Assembly: GCA_045535815.1 (NCBI GenBank)
Contig: JAZSMJ010000002.1
Span: 1 to 38,591, forward strand
DNA: 38,591 nt
Direction: 5' to 3'
Origin: JAZSMJ01 sp045535815
GTDB taxonomy: Bacteria > Bacillota > Clostridia > Oscillospirales > CAG-272
Shown: piece after piece, positions 5,416-14,518 of the stretch
How the letters are laid out: the number at the start of each line of letters is the position of its first letter
How positions within the stretch are numbered: the first letter of the stretch is position 1
Made by a program: the position numbers and the translations under genes
The notes under the pieces: generated by a model
The model's database searches: none
What the model was told of the DNA's origin: nothing
Seen by the model: the letters and a program-made list of their open reading frames with translations, nothing else

Positions 5416-7806
5416 GTGGACGAAAAGATCAAAGCTGCCTCGAACGAGAGCGGAGTCAGAGGGTATCTCAAACGGTATCTTGAAAATTACATAACGGTTG
5501 ATAAAAGCAGAAAAGGAGAGCTTGCATCACAGGCAGTATCGCATCTTCGGTATATTGCCGCAGGAGTTGCAGTCGGTGCGTGTGCCTATTTCTTTGCTTC
5601 TGCCAAGGGGGCTATGGGAAGCTATCCCTTCGGTATAGCACTGCTTACCGCAAGCGTGAAATATATACCGTTTTGCTATCTCGGAGCAGTCAGCGCCGCA
5701 GTTTTCACAAGCGGATATTCGGTTCAGCTGTTTACGGTGCTCACAGCGCTGCTTCTTATAAGAATATTCGTATCACGGGTAATGATGGATGCAGGTAAGC
5801 TGGATGAAATGTTTTGCGAGCCCCTTATAGTAAGACTTGCATCGGGCGTATCGTGTGCCGCAGCACTCGGAATATGGAATGCGGCAAGATTCGGCTTTTT
5901 GTATTACGATATTTTCGGACTGGTGTTTACAGTAACGGCAGTACCTATATGTGCAACTCTGTTTGCGGTGTTTTTTGAGAGGGAGTCAAAGCCTGATATA
6001 GCCGCCACCGCAGGCGCAGGCACGCTTGCGGCGGTGGCGGTGTGGTCACTTGACGGCTACGCTGTAATGGGTATACCGATAAGCTACGTGGTTGCGTTCG
6101 GCCTTACCCTTTACGTTGCAACCAAAAACGGAGCGCTTTACGGCAGTATGACAGGCCTTATATGCGGTCTTGCCGCAGATGCGGTCAATTCTCCCGCATT
6201 TGCCCTCGCAGGACTTGCGGCAGGTCTTATCCGCAATATAAGTGCAGCGGCAGCGTCTGCGGCGGCAAGCGTCGTCGGTATCGGATGCGGATTTTATATG
6301 GAGGGCTTTGCAGGACTTCGTACGCTTGCACCCGGAATGCTGGTAACCTCTCTTATATTTACGCCGCTTGCCCATTTTGATCTGCTCAGATTTTTGCCGC
6401 CCCTTCCGATAAACAGATATTCTTCAAAGAACGCTCCCGAGGAGAGCGCCGATGAAGCGCTTATCGTCCAAAAACGGCAGGATAATACGCTGAAGCGCCT
6501 TGAAGCAGTATCCGAGGCAATGGGAGCGCTTTCAGAGGTGTTTTACAGCCTATCCGAGAGGATGAGAAGACCCGGAATATACGAGACGAAGCACATAACG
6601 TCTGCGGTATACGACAGATTCTGCGCAGGCTGTGAGCGAAACGGGATCTGCTGGCAGAAGGAATATACGCAGACAGACGATATGTTCAAGCTTCTGTCAA
6701 AGCAGCTCTGCCGTGGCGGTGCGATTACCGAGAACACTGCTCCACAGGCTATGCGCAATAAATGTATAAGGCTTGAAAAGATACTTAAGGACTTGAACAG
6801 CCAAAACGCAAAGCTGATAGAGGAAGCCTTAAAGACCGATAAGCTTTCGGTATTTGCTATGGATTATGAGGCAATGTCAAGGCTTCTTGCCGAAGCGGCA
6901 AGCGAGAGCTCTTATGAATATCAAAAGGATGAGGCGCTCTCAAATAGGCTCAGAGCTGCGGCAGGCTATATGGGCTTTCGGGCAAATAATATAGTAGTGT
7001 ACGGAAAAAGAAAAAAGACGGTTATTGCAGGCGGCGTCGATATTGCAAGGCTGGAGCTTTCCTCGGACGAGCTGAGGGAGAGCTTCGGAAACGTCTGCTC
7101 GCAAAGAATGTCACCGCCTCAGTTTTCGCTTGACGGCGAATACGTCACCATGACCATGACTGCAGAAAACAGATTTACCGTATCAGAGGCGCACGCCTCA
7201 TCAAGTGCGGCAAACGAGAGCATGAGCGGAGACTGTGCAGTCAGCTTCGGCGGCAGGGGCGGATACAGCTATACGCTGATAAGCGACGGTATGGGAAGCG
7301 GCAGAGATGCGGCGCTCAGCTCGAGAATGTGCGGAATCTTTCTGAAAAAGATGCTTGAGAGCGGAAACAGCGTTTCGGTAACCTTTGAGATGCTCTCTAA
7401 TTTTCTCAGAGGCAACACCGCCGAGTGCTTCACAACGGTAGACCTTATGTGCATAGACCTCATCCTCGGAAGTGCAGAATTCATAAAAAGCGGCGCGGCG
7501 CCATCGTTCGTGCTCAGAGGCGGAAGCGTTTTCCGCATAGGTGCAAAGACCCTTCCGATAGGAATAACGAGCGAGATAAACGCCGAGAAGATAAGATTTG
7601 ATCTTGAGGACGGCGATATCATAGTCATGATAAGTGACGGAATAGCGCAGGATACCGAGGACGGCATATGGCTGGTGGATATGCTGTCCCGTGAATGGGA
7701 GGGCGGCCTTCAGACCATGGCAACTCGGATACTTGAGGAGGCGCAGGAGCGCAACGGCAGACGTGACGACGCAACCGTCGCACTCGTTAAGGTCGTATCA
7801 AAATGA
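5416..7806 (+). CDS. spoIIE: Stage II sporulation protein E, membrane PP2C phosphatase
   Basis: 796 residues, close to the usual 800+ of the family. SpoIIE dephosphorylates SpoIIAA in the forespore, which frees sigma F, and also binds FtsZ at the polar septum. The N-terminal half (about 45-330) is a run of hydrophobic segments, the expected multi-pass membrane region. The middle region (about 340-590) contains a cysteine-bearing segment CAGCERNGICWQKEYTQ. The C-terminal PP2C domain has the metal-binding motifs SDGMGSGRDAALSS near residue 622, MISDGIAQDTEDGIW near 738, and the final RRDDATVALVKV. The GTG start at 5416 is supported by AAGGACGG upstream. The gene is monocistronic in appearance and shows that the organism is a spore former. 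Confidence 0.93.
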   Translation: MDEKIKAASNESGVRGYLKRYLENYITVDKSRKGELASQAVSHLRYIAAGVAVGACAYFFASAKGAMGSYPFGIALLTASVKYIPFCYLGAVSAAVFTSGYSVQLFTVLTALLLIRIFVSRVMMDAGKLDEMFCEPLIVRLASGVSCAAALGIWNAARFGFLYYDIFGLVFTVTAVPICATLFAVFFERESKPDIAATAGAGTLAAVAVWSLDGYAVMGIPISYVVAFGLTLYVATKNGALYGSMTGLICGLAADAVNSPAFALAGLAAGLIRNISAAAASAAASVVGIGCGFYMEGFAGLRTLAPGMLVTSLIFTPLAHFDLLRFLPPLPINRYSSKNAPEESADEALIVQKRQDNTLKRLEAVSEAMGALSEVFYSLSERMRRPGIYETKHITSAVYDRFCAGCERNGICWQKEYTQTDDMFKLLSKQLCRGGAITENTAPQAMRNKCIRLEKILKDLNSQNAKLIEEALKTDKLSVFAMDYEAMSRLLAEAASESSYEYQKDEALSNRLRAAAGYMGFRANNIVVYGKRKKTVIAGGVDIARLELSSDELRESFGNVCSQRMSPPQFSLDGEYVTMTMTAENRFTVSEAHASSSAANESMSGDCAVSFGGRGGYSYTLISDGMGSGRDAALSSRMCGIFLKKMLESGNSVSVTFEMLSNFLRGNTAECFTTVDLMCIDLILGSAEFIKSGAAPSFVLRGGSVFRIGAKTLPIGITSEINAEKIRFDLEDGDIIVMISDGIAQDTEDGIWLVDMLSREWEGGLQTMATRILEEAQERNGRRDDATVALVKVVSK

Positions 7807-7855
7807 TACGAAAATCCATTATAGTATCAACTGTAAAAAAATTAACAAAAGGTGC

Positions 7856-7884
7856 TTTAAAGTTAAATAAAAAATACGTATAAT
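7856..7884 (+). promoter_or_regulatory. Promoter of the hemolysin III family gene
   Basis: TTTAAA (7856-7861), 17-base spacer, perfect TATAAT (7879-7884), about 34 bases before the ATG; AGGAG precedes the start codon. Confidence 0.55.
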
Positions 7885-7917
7885 ACCAATAAAGTTTATT
7901 TTTAGGAGCACATTGCA

Positions 7918-8595
7918 ATGGAAAGAACGAAACTGAAAGACCGTGCTTTGCCTTCGTATACTAAAGGCGAGGAAATATTCAATATGGTATCGCACATAGT
8001 CGGCGGTGCACTCGGCGTTGCGGCGCTTGTGCTTTGCGTTGTTTTTGCCGCAGTAAGCGGTAACGTCTGGGGCGTCGTCAGCGGAAGCATATACGGTGCA
8101 ACCCTTGTCGTCTTGTATACCATGTCAAGCATATATCACGGAATAAGACCGCCTACAGCCAAAAAGGTGCTTCAGGTAATCGACCATTGTTCGATATATT
8201 TTCTTATCGCAGGAACCTATACTCCCATCGTTTTGGGACAGATAAGAGCAGAAAATCCCTTCCTCGGATGGACGCTTTTCGGCGTAGTTTGGGGCGGATG
8301 CGCTCTCGGTGTAATATTTACTGCGATAGACCTTAAAAAGTATAAGCTTTTCTCGATGATATGCTATCTCGTAATGGGATGGTGCGTGGTATTCGTTGCA
8401 AAGCCGGTGGCTCAGATAATGCCTATGGGATTTATCCTGTGGATACTCGGCGGAGGCGTTGCATATACCATCGGAGCCGTGCTTTACGTTATCGGACATC
8501 ACCGTCCGTATTTCCATTCGATCTTCCATCTCTTCGTTGTAGCAGGAAGCGTGCTCCAATTCTTCGGAATACTCTTCTATATTATGATAGGATAA
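7918..8595 (+). CDS. Hemolysin III / YqfA (PAQR) family membrane protein
   Basis: 225 residues with seven predicted membrane segments. The family signature residues are all visible: GEEIFNMVSHIVGG at residues 19-32, the SSIYHG histidine near 79, IDHCSIYFLIAGTYTPI near 92-108 and HHRPYFHSIFHLFVVAG near the C-terminus. These conserved His and Asp residues form the metal site of the CREST/PAQR superfamily. The bacterial members were named after a Bacillus cereus haemolysin, but most are housekeeping membrane proteins of unclear enzymatic function; haemolytic activity should not be assumed. The gene has its own promoter and a bidirectional terminator downstream. Confidence 0.88.
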   Translation: MERTKLKDRALPSYTKGEEIFNMVSHIVGGALGVAALVLCVVFAAVSGNVWGVVSGSIYGATLVVLYTMSSIYHGIRPPTAKKVLQVIDHCSIYFLIAGTYTPIVLGQIRAENPFLGWTLFGVVWGGCALGVIFTAIDLKKYKLFSMICYLVMGWCVVFVAKPVAQIMPMGFILWILGGGVAYTIGAVLYVIGHHRPYFHSIFHLFVVAGSVLQFFGILFYIMIG

Positions 8596-8600
8596 AAATA

Positions 8601-8622
8601 AGCAGTTGCGTTAGCAACTGCT
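8601..8622. terminator. Bidirectional terminator between the hemolysin III gene and ddh
   Basis: Perfect 9-bp stem AGCAGTTGC / GCAACTGCT with a 4-base loop. T-rich tails follow on both strands (TTGTTCTTT on plus, TATTTTTATCC on minus). Confidence 0.75.
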
Positions 8623-8629
8623 TTGTTCT

Positions 8630-9613
8630 TTATAAAAGCTCTTTTATGATGTCTTCTCTTGAGCGTGCCGAAAGATATATCGGAGGCACGTCAAATACCG
8701 TTTTACAGCCTGATTGTCCTTCCTTGTTCATCTTGTATGCTGCTCTTGCATATGCAACAAGAACGGACGAGGTGAATTCGGGGTTTGAGTCAAGCTTCAG
8801 ACTGTACTCGATAACGTGTGAATTCTGTCTGTCAAGCCCGGTCCTTCCGGTGCGGATGACGAATCCGCCGTGAGGGATGCCCGAATGCTTTTCGCTGAGC
8901 TCCTCTTGCGATATAAAATGAACGGTGGTATCGTAGTCTGCAAAATAGTTGGGCATTGATTTTATTTCCGCCTCAATGCGAGCCTTATCTGCGCCTTCCT
9001 TTGCAACTACAAAGCATTCTCTCGTGTGCTTTTGACGTGTGGTAAGCTCAGGCATCTGCGCAGAGCGAACTGCCTCGAGAGCCGACTCTACAGGGATGGT
9101 ATACTGCTTTGCATCTGCAACTCCCTCTATTCTTCTGATGGCATCCGAGTGTCCCTGACTTACTCCCTTGCCCCAGAATGTGTAGTCCTTGCCGTCAACC
9201 AATACCGAGCCCGAATAAAGCCTTGCAAGCGAGAACAGACCCGGGTCCCAGCCAACCGATATTATGGCCGTCTTGCCCGAGGATAAAGCCGCCTCGTTTA
9301 CGGCTTTGAAATGCTCCGGTATCCTTGCGTGAGTATCAAAGCTGTCAATGACGTTAAAATGCTTTGCCATATCGGGAGTCTGCTTTGGAAGATCGGTAGA
9401 GCTTCCGCCGCACAGTATCATAACGTCAATAAGATCGGTCATCTCATACGCCGCCTCTGCACTGTAAACGGGAATGCCCGTCATAGTTTTGACAGTTTCG
9501 GGATCACGTCTTGTGAAGACGCCTACCGCTTCCATATCCTCGTTTTGCGTTATTGCCGCTTCAACTCCGCGGCCGAGATTTCCGTAACCGTAAATACCAA
9601 TTCTAATGCTCAT
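8630..9613 (-). CDS. ddh: meso-Diaminopimelate dehydrogenase
   Basis: 327 residues, the usual length. Ddh makes meso-diaminopimelate from tetrahydrodipicolinate, ammonia and NADPH in one step, supplying both lysine and peptidoglycan. The N-terminal Rossmann motif is IGIYGYGNLGRGVE at residues 4-17. Further family segments are VGVFTRRDPETV near 29-40, ILCGGSSTDLP near 66-76, the catalytic-domain WDPGLFSLARLYSG near 122-135, FWGKGVSQGHSDAIRRI near 146-162, and HGGFVIRTGRTG near 248. It is the last gene of an operon with ahcY (30-base gap) and an aspartate aminotransferase, whose product aspartate feeds the same pathway. Confidence 0.93.
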   Translation of the reverse strand: MSIRIGIYGYGNLGRGVEAAITQNEDMEAVGVFTRRDPETVKTMTGIPVYSAEAAYEMTDLIDVMILCGGSSTDLPKQTPDMAKHFNVIDSFDTHARIPEHFKAVNEAALSSGKTAIISVGWDPGLFSLARLYSGSVLVDGKDYTFWGKGVSQGHSDAIRRIEGVADAKQYTIPVESALEAVRSAQMPELTTRQKHTRECFVVAKEGADKARIEAEIKSMPNYFADYDTTVHFISQEELSEKHSGIPHGGFVIRTGRTGLDRQNSHVIEYSLKLDSNPEFTSSVLVAYARAAYKMNKEGQSGCKTVFDVPPIYLSARSREDIIKELL

Positions 9614-9643
9614 TTTATCCTCTTTATATAAATGGATTTAATA

Positions 9644-10879
9644 TCAGCTGTTAAGATATGCCTTCTGCTCTTCGGTAAGAGTATCTATCGAAACTCCCAT
9701 AGATGCGAGCTTGAGCGATGCGACCTCGTGATCTATCTCGGCAGGAACCTGATATACCTTCTTATCAAGCTCTCCCTCGTGACGCACGAGATATTCAAGG
9801 CTCTTTGCCTGAATAGCAAAGCTCATATCCATGATTTCAGCAGGGTGACCGTTTCCTGCGGCGAGGTTGACAAGTCTGCCCTCTGCAAGAAGATTGAGAA
9901 TTCTGCCGTCTGCCATTCTGTAGCCCTTTATGTTGGGCTTGCGGTCAAATACCTCGATAGCCATATCATCAAGTGCCTTCTTATCTATCTCAACGTCAAA
10001 GTGTCCTGCGTTTGAAAGAAGAACTCCGTCCTTCATATCCTTAAAGTGCTCTCGTGTAATAACGTCGCTGCATCCGGTGAGGGTAACGAAGATATCGCCT
10101 ATCTTTGCAGCCTCATCCATAGGCATAACGGTAAATCCGTCCATTACCGCCTCGATCGCTTTTACGGGGTCTATCTCGGTAACGACGACAACGCCGCCCA
10201 TGCCCTTTGCACGCATAGCAAGACCCTTGCCGCACCATCCGTATCCGGCAACTACAACAGTCTTGCCTGCGATTATAAGATTGGTGGAGTTCATTATGCC
10301 GTCAAGCGTGGACTGACCGGTACCGTATCTGTTATCGAAAAGATGCTTGCAGTCGGCGTCGTTTACGTCTATCATGGTGTAGTCAAGAGCGCCCTTTGCC
10401 TGACGGGCAAAAAGACGGTGTATACCGGTGGTGGTCTCCTCACAGCCGCCGATAAGGTTTTTTCCGTATTCACGGCATTCGCCGTGAAGGAGGTTTATAA
10501 GGTCGCCGCCGTCGTCGATAAGCACGTCGGGGCAGCACTCGAGCGTTTTGCGAAGATGCTCTGTATATTCTTCATCCGAAACGCCTCTGAATGCGTTTAC
10601 CTCAAAGCCCTGAGATGCAAGTGCGGCAGCAACGTCATCCTGGGTGGAGAGCGGATTGCATCCGGTCGCAAATACCTGCGCACCTCCTGCACGAAGCACC
10701 ATAGCGAGATATGCCGTCTTTGCCTCAAGGTGTATAGACATCGCGATCTTCTTGCCTGCGAAGGGCTGAGTACGCTTGAACTCTTCCTCTATTTTATTCA
10801 AAACGGGCATATAGCTTTTTACCCAGTTTATTTTATCCATACCAAGGGGAGCAAGGTTGATATCTTTAATGCAGCTCAT
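9644..10879 (-). CDS. ahcY: Adenosylhomocysteinase (S-adenosylhomocysteine hydrolase)
   Basis: 411 residues, the shorter bacterial/archaeal form without the eukaryotic-type insertion. The NAD-dependent enzyme splits S-adenosylhomocysteine to adenosine and homocysteine, relieving product inhibition of methyltransferases. The substrate and NAD motifs are clear: CNPLSTQDDVAAAL near 73-86, the NDADCKHLFDNRYGTGQST segment near 172-190, and the dinucleotide fold VVVAGYGWCGKGLAMRAKG near 208-226. The typical C-terminus with Lys-Tyr is replaced by KAYLNS. It is the middle gene of the minus-strand operon, 23 bases from the upstream aminotransferase gene. No SAH riboswitch is visible in the short operon leader. 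Confidence 0.93.
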   Translation of the reverse strand: MSCIKDINLAPLGMDKINWVKSYMPVLNKIEEEFKRTQPFAGKKIAMSIHLEAKTAYLAMVLRAGGAQVFATGCNPLSTQDDVAAALASQGFEVNAFRGVSDEEYTEHLRKTLECCPDVLIDDGGDLINLLHGECREYGKNLIGGCEETTTGIHRLFARQAKGALDYTMIDVNDADCKHLFDNRYGTGQSTLDGIMNSTNLIIAGKTVVVAGYGWCGKGLAMRAKGMGGVVVVTEIDPVKAIEAVMDGFTVMPMDEAAKIGDIFVTLTGCSDVITREHFKDMKDGVLLSNAGHFDVEIDKKALDDMAIEVFDRKPNIKGYRMADGRILNLLAEGRLVNLAAGNGHPAEIMDMSFAIQAKSLEYLVRHEGELDKKVYQVPAEIDHEVASLKLASMGVSIDTLTEEQKAYLNS

Positions 10880-10902
10880 AGCGTCTCCTTTGTTTTTTTG
10901 AA

Positions 10903-12177
10903 TTATTTTGAAAGATATTTTTCAACTGCGGCGATCTTAACGCAAACGCAAAGAACGTCTACCGCTTCTTTAAGCTCTGCGAGCGGCGGGAAGGACGGAG
11001 CAATACGGAGATTGCTGTCGTCGGGGTCCTTACCGTAAGGGAAGGTCGCACCTGCATTCGTTAAGGTAACACCTGCCTCTTTTGCAAGAGCGTAGGTGCG
11101 CTTTGCACAGCCCTTGGGAACGTTAAGGCTTATAAAATATCCGCCCTTGGGCTCAGTCCACTGAGCAATACCTTCAAGCTGACCTCTGAAGGCGTCAAGC
11201 ACTGCCTCAAATTTGGGGCGGAGTATTTCCGCATGCTTTTCCATGTGGCGTATAATTCCGTCGGCAGAGCCGAAGTATTTGACGTGACGCAGCTGATTGA
11301 GCTTATCAAAGCCGATGGTCTGTGTTGAAAGAATGGGCTTTATCTGATCTATGTTATTTTTACTTGCGGCAAATATCGAAATGCCTGAGCCGGGGAAGGT
11401 GATCTTTGAGGTGGATGCAAACATAAATACCATGTCTGCCTTGCCGACCTTTTCCGCCTCGTTTATAATGCTGGGGATCCAGATCGAGTTATCGTAAAGG
11501 AAATGAACGGGATATGCGTTATCCCAGAAGATACGGAAGTCCTTGGCTTTGGGTGAAAGATTTGCAAAACGGTAGACCGTCTCGTCCGAGTAAACGTATC
11601 CGTCGGGATTTGAGAATTTCGGAACGCACCAGATACCCTTTATTGAATCATCCTCCGAAACCAGCTTTTCAACAATATCCATATCGGGACCGTCGGGTGT
11701 CATCGGAACGGTGATCATCTCAATACCGAGAGATTCGCAGATTGTAAAATGTCTGTCGTAGCCGGGTGAGGGACAGAGGAATTTTACTCGATCAAGCTTG
11801 CACCAGGGCTTCTCGCTTCCATAGACACCGTAAAGCATTGCTCTTGCAACGGTATCGTACATAAGATTAAGGCTTGAGTTTCCGCCTATGATTATATTAT
11901 CGGTAGAAATGCTGAACAGATCTGCAAAAAGCTTTTTTGCCTCGGGAAGACCGTCAAGCAGACCGTAGTTTCTGCAGTCAAGAGAATCCTGCGCCATACA
12001 GTCCTCAGACCTTGCAAGAACGGTAAGCATATCCTCAGTCAGATTGAGCTGATCCTTGCAGGGCTTTCCTCTCGACATATCGAGCGAGAGTCCCTTACTT
12101 TTTATTTTTGCGTATTGTTCATTCAGTGCGGCAAGCTCTGCTTCAAGAGCTTCCCTTGACATCTGAGAATAGTTCAT
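10903..12177 (-). CDS. Aspartate aminotransferase, subgroup Ic (PLP-dependent class I)
   Basis: 424 residues. The pattern GLSLDMSRGKPCKDQL near residues 29-44 and the whole layout match the separate clade of class I aminotransferases represented by Corynebacterium glutamicum AspT (Pfam Asp_aminotransf). The PLP-binding lysine is K258 in FMFASTSKITFPGSG. The substrate arginine segment is SNLRIAPSFPP near the C-terminus, and FSNPDGYVYSDET near 188-200 holds the conserved Asn-Pro. The enzyme should interconvert aspartate/2-oxoglutarate and oxaloacetate/glutamate; exact specificity is inferred. It is the first gene of the operon leading to ahcY and ddh. AAAGGAGA precedes the ATG at 12177. Confidence 0.87.
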   Translation of the reverse strand: MNYSQMSREALEAELAALNEQYAKIKSKGLSLDMSRGKPCKDQLNLTEDMLTVLARSEDCMAQDSLDCRNYGLLDGLPEAKKLFADLFSISTDNIIIGGNSSLNLMYDTVARAMLYGVYGSEKPWCKLDRVKFLCPSPGYDRHFTICESLGIEMITVPMTPDGPDMDIVEKLVSEDDSIKGIWCVPKFSNPDGYVYSDETVYRFANLSPKAKDFRIFWDNAYPVHFLYDNSIWIPSIINEAEKVGKADMVFMFASTSKITFPGSGISIFAASKNNIDQIKPILSTQTIGFDKLNQLRHVKYFGSADGIIRHMEKHAEILRPKFEAVLDAFRGQLEGIAQWTEPKGGYFISLNVPKGCAKRTYALAKEAGVTLTNAGATFPYGKDPDDSNLRIAPSFPPLAELKEAVDVLCVCVKIAAVEKYLSK

Positions 12178-12228
12178 TTCCGTAAGTCTCCTTTAGTAAT
12201 GTTACAAACGATATTATCATACATATTA

Positions 12229-12257
12229 ATTATATCATCTCTTATAAACAATTACAA
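12229..12257 (-). promoter_or_regulatory. Promoter of the aspT-ahcY-ddh operon
   Basis: Minus strand TTGTAA (12252-12257), 17-base spacer, TATAAT (12229-12234), about 52 bases before the first start codon. Confidence 0.55.
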
Positions 12258-12300
12258 CAGTTTTTGAGAGATTTTTTTAATTTTATGCAAAAAACAAAGC

Positions 12301-12327
12301 AAATCCGCACTTATACAGTGCGGATTT
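12301..12327. terminator. Terminator downstream of ribonuclease J
   Basis: Perfect 11-bp stem AAATCCGCACT / AGTGCGGATTT, 5-base loop. On the minus strand it is followed by GCTTTGTTTTTTG, right for ending the rnj transcript; the plus side reads GTGCGTTTTTT. Confidence 0.75.
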
Positions 12328-12366
12328 GTGCGTTTTTTGACGGATTTGAGTTTGAAACTTGCAAAA

Positions 12367-14058
12367 TCAGACGTTCATGATAACCGGAAGTATCATCGGC
12401 TTTCTCTTTGTCCTGGAGTAAAGGTACTTTGTAAGATCGTCCTTTACCTTTGTTTTTATATGAGTCCAGTCGGATATACCGCTGTCAAGACATGAGTTTA
12501 TGGCAGTGCGGGCAAGCTCTCTTACCTGGTCCATCAGCTCCTCGGATTCACGAACGTAAACGAATCCTCTCGAAACTATGTCGGGACCCGAAAGGATAGC
12601 CTCCTCGTCCATGCTCACGGTTGCAACCACTACGATAAGACCGTCCTGTGACAGATGGCGTCTGTCTCTGAGAACTATATTTCCAACGTCGCCAACGCCG
12701 TAGCCGTCCACCAGAACTCTGCCTGCCGAAACGGTACCGCTAAGGCGAGCTCCGTCGCTGTCTATTTCAAGAACGTGACCTATCTCGGTAACGAATATAT
12801 TCTCGGGGCTCATGCCCATATACTGAGCAAGCTCCTTGTGTGCAACGAGATGCTTGTATTCGCCGTGAACCGGCATAAAATACTTAGGCTTCGTGAGTGC
12901 GTGCATAAGCTTTAGCTCTTCCTGGCAGGCGTGGCCCGAAACGTGCACCTCCACCATAGCGTCTCTGAATACCGAAACGCCTCTTTTGCAAAGCTCGTTT
13001 ACTATCTTGTCGACAAGCTTTTCGTTGCCGGGGATTGCGTGTGCGCTGATAACTACCAGGTCGTTTGCGCCAAGCTCTATCTTATCGTGAGCAGAGAACG
13101 CCATACGGTAGAGAGCAGACATAGGCTCTCCCTGGCTTCCTGTGGTTATTATGGTTATCTGCTCAGGCGGATATTTGTTTACCTCGTTTATATCGATGAT
13201 AGCCCCCTCGGGTGCCTTCATATATCCAAGCTCAAGCGCCGCACCGATAATGTTAAGCATACTTCTGCCGGTAACGGCAACCTTTCGGTTGTATGCAACG
13301 CTTGTGTTGATTATCTGCTGAACACGGTGAACGTTTGATGAAAAGGTTGCGATAACGAGTCTCTTGTCAAGCGAGCGCATGAAAATGCTGTCAAGACCTT
13401 TGCCAACCGCCTTTTCGGACGGAGTAAAGCCGTGACGCTCAACGTTTGTTGACTCGCACATCAGAAGAAGAACTCCCTCGTTTCCGAGCTGACCGAGACG
13501 GGTTATATCCATCATCTCTCCCTCTATCGGGGTAAGATCAAGCTTAAAGTCTCCCGAATGAATCAGAACACCGAGAGGGGTGCGTATTGCAAGACAGCAG
13601 GCGTCTGCAATAGAGTGGTTAACACGGATAAACTCAACCTCAAAAACACCGAGCTTGACCGTATCCCCTGCACTGACGCACTGAAGATTCGGGTCTTCGG
13701 GAAGAGTGTGCTCTGCAAGCTTGTTTTTAAGTATACCGAGTGTGAGGCGTGTGCCGTATATTACAGGAATGTTCATCTCCTGCAAAACGTAGGGTATGGC
13801 ACCGATATGGTCCTCGTGACCGTGAGTTATAACAAGACCTCTTATCTTTTCCTGATTTTTTTCAAGATACGAAACGTCGGGAATTACGAGGTCAACTCCC
13901 AACATATCGTCATCCGGGAATCCGAGACCGCAGTCTATCATTATTATATCGTCCTCGTATTCGATAGCCGTGAGGTTTTTGCCTATTTCGCTGAGTCCGC
14001 CCAGGGGTATGATCTTGAGATTACCCGTGGGAATCGGCGTTTTTTTCTTTTTTGACAT
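12367..14058 (-). CDS. rnj: Ribonuclease J (metallo-beta-lactamase/beta-CASP exo-endoribonuclease)
   Basis: 563 residues, the standard RNase J length. The enzyme processes and degrades mRNA from 5'-monophosphate ends and matures rRNA. The zinc motif HGHEDH is at residues 79-84. IDCGLGFPDDDMLGVDLVIPD near 41-61 and the beta-CASP motifs follow: LIHSGDFKLD near 165-174, TGSQGEPMSALYRM near 303-316, SAHAIPGNE near 336-344, and VHVSGHA near 368-374. MPVHGEYKHLVAH near 393-405 is the last metal histidine segment. The C-terminal domain ends in KPMILPVIMNV. The start at 14058 follows a weak ribosome binding site, GGAAAG, buried in a palindrome, which suggests translational control. Confidence 0.95.
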   Translation of the reverse strand: MSKKKKTPIPTGNLKIIPLGGLSEIGKNLTAIEYEDDIIMIDCGLGFPDDDMLGVDLVIPDVSYLEKNQEKIRGLVITHGHEDHIGAIPYVLQEMNIPVIYGTRLTLGILKNKLAEHTLPEDPNLQCVSAGDTVKLGVFEVEFIRVNHSIADACCLAIRTPLGVLIHSGDFKLDLTPIEGEMMDITRLGQLGNEGVLLLMCESTNVERHGFTPSEKAVGKGLDSIFMRSLDKRLVIATFSSNVHRVQQIINTSVAYNRKVAVTGRSMLNIIGAALELGYMKAPEGAIIDINEVNKYPPEQITIITTGSQGEPMSALYRMAFSAHDKIELGANDLVVISAHAIPGNEKLVDKIVNELCKRGVSVFRDAMVEVHVSGHACQEELKLMHALTKPKYFMPVHGEYKHLVAHKELAQYMGMSPENIFVTEIGHVLEIDSDGARLSGTVSAGRVLVDGYGVGDVGNIVLRDRRHLSQDGLIVVVATVSMDEEAILSGPDIVSRGFVYVRESEELMDQVRELARTAINSCLDSGISDWTHIKTKVKDDLTKYLYSRTKRKPMILPVIMNV

Positions 14059-14069
14059 ATTTATGGTAT

Positions 14070-14125
14070 CTTTCCATATGGAAAGCCTTTCTCCCGAAAA
14101 TACGGTCGAAAAGGGGACTTTCGGG
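14070..14125 (-). promoter_or_regulatory. Hairpin-rich leader with sequestered ribosome binding site, upstream of rnj
   Basis: The only Shine-Dalgarno-like sequence before the rnj start, GGAAAG (14075-14070, minus strand), is the right arm of the perfect palindrome CTTTCCATATGGAAAG (14070-14085). Directly upstream is a second hairpin, CCCGAAA with TTTCGGG (14093-14099 and 14119-14125). RNA folding could therefore hide the translation start. Confidence 0.4.
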
Positions 14126-14518
14126 CATTCCGCCTTCTCGCATAACTGAAATTATGTATTCATTCAGTGCCCTTGTACGAATTTGTGGAAAATGAGTGCG
14201 CCAAAAAGGAGTGCCGAAAAATGGCACCAAATCAAGCCCGGTCGATTTCGCCGGGGTCAGACACTGTATAAAGCGACCTTGCAGTCAAGGCTCAGGTCAA
14301 ACGGACAACCAAAAGCCGTATATAAAAACTGCAACTGCCGTTTAATTACGAACAAACATATTAAAATAATCTTATCACAGATTTATTAATTGGCTAGAGG
14401 GCATATTGTGAATTTTTTGTTAATAGACACAGCTTTTTCAACTAATATCTTTAATATAAAAAGGAAAAACTTATAAAGGGCATTTTTGCGCCCGAAAACA
14501 ATATAAAAAGGAATAGTT
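14126..14518. other. Intergenic stretch with further hairpins, no gene recognised
   Basis: About 390 bases between the rnj leader and the next gene. Visible hairpins are GTGCC/GGCAC (14211-14227, 7-base loop) and CCCGG/CCGGG (14237-14255, 9-base loop). The left part may be transcribed as the rnj 5' leader. The right part (14360-14518) is AT-rich. No convincing -35/-10 pair was found, and no known riboswitch or T-box was recognised. Confidence 0.4.

Noticed and set aside
7803..7829. Terminator after spoIIE (TGATAC...GTATCA)
   Set aside because: The stem is only 6 bp with a long loop and no T-tract.
14021..14230. A 69-codon minus-strand frame overlapping the rnj start, containing MREGGMPESPLFDRIFGR
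   Set aside because: It has no ribosome binding site and runs out of frame into rnj. The DNA is better explained as hairpin-rich rnj leader, although a coupled upstream frame cannot be fully excluded.
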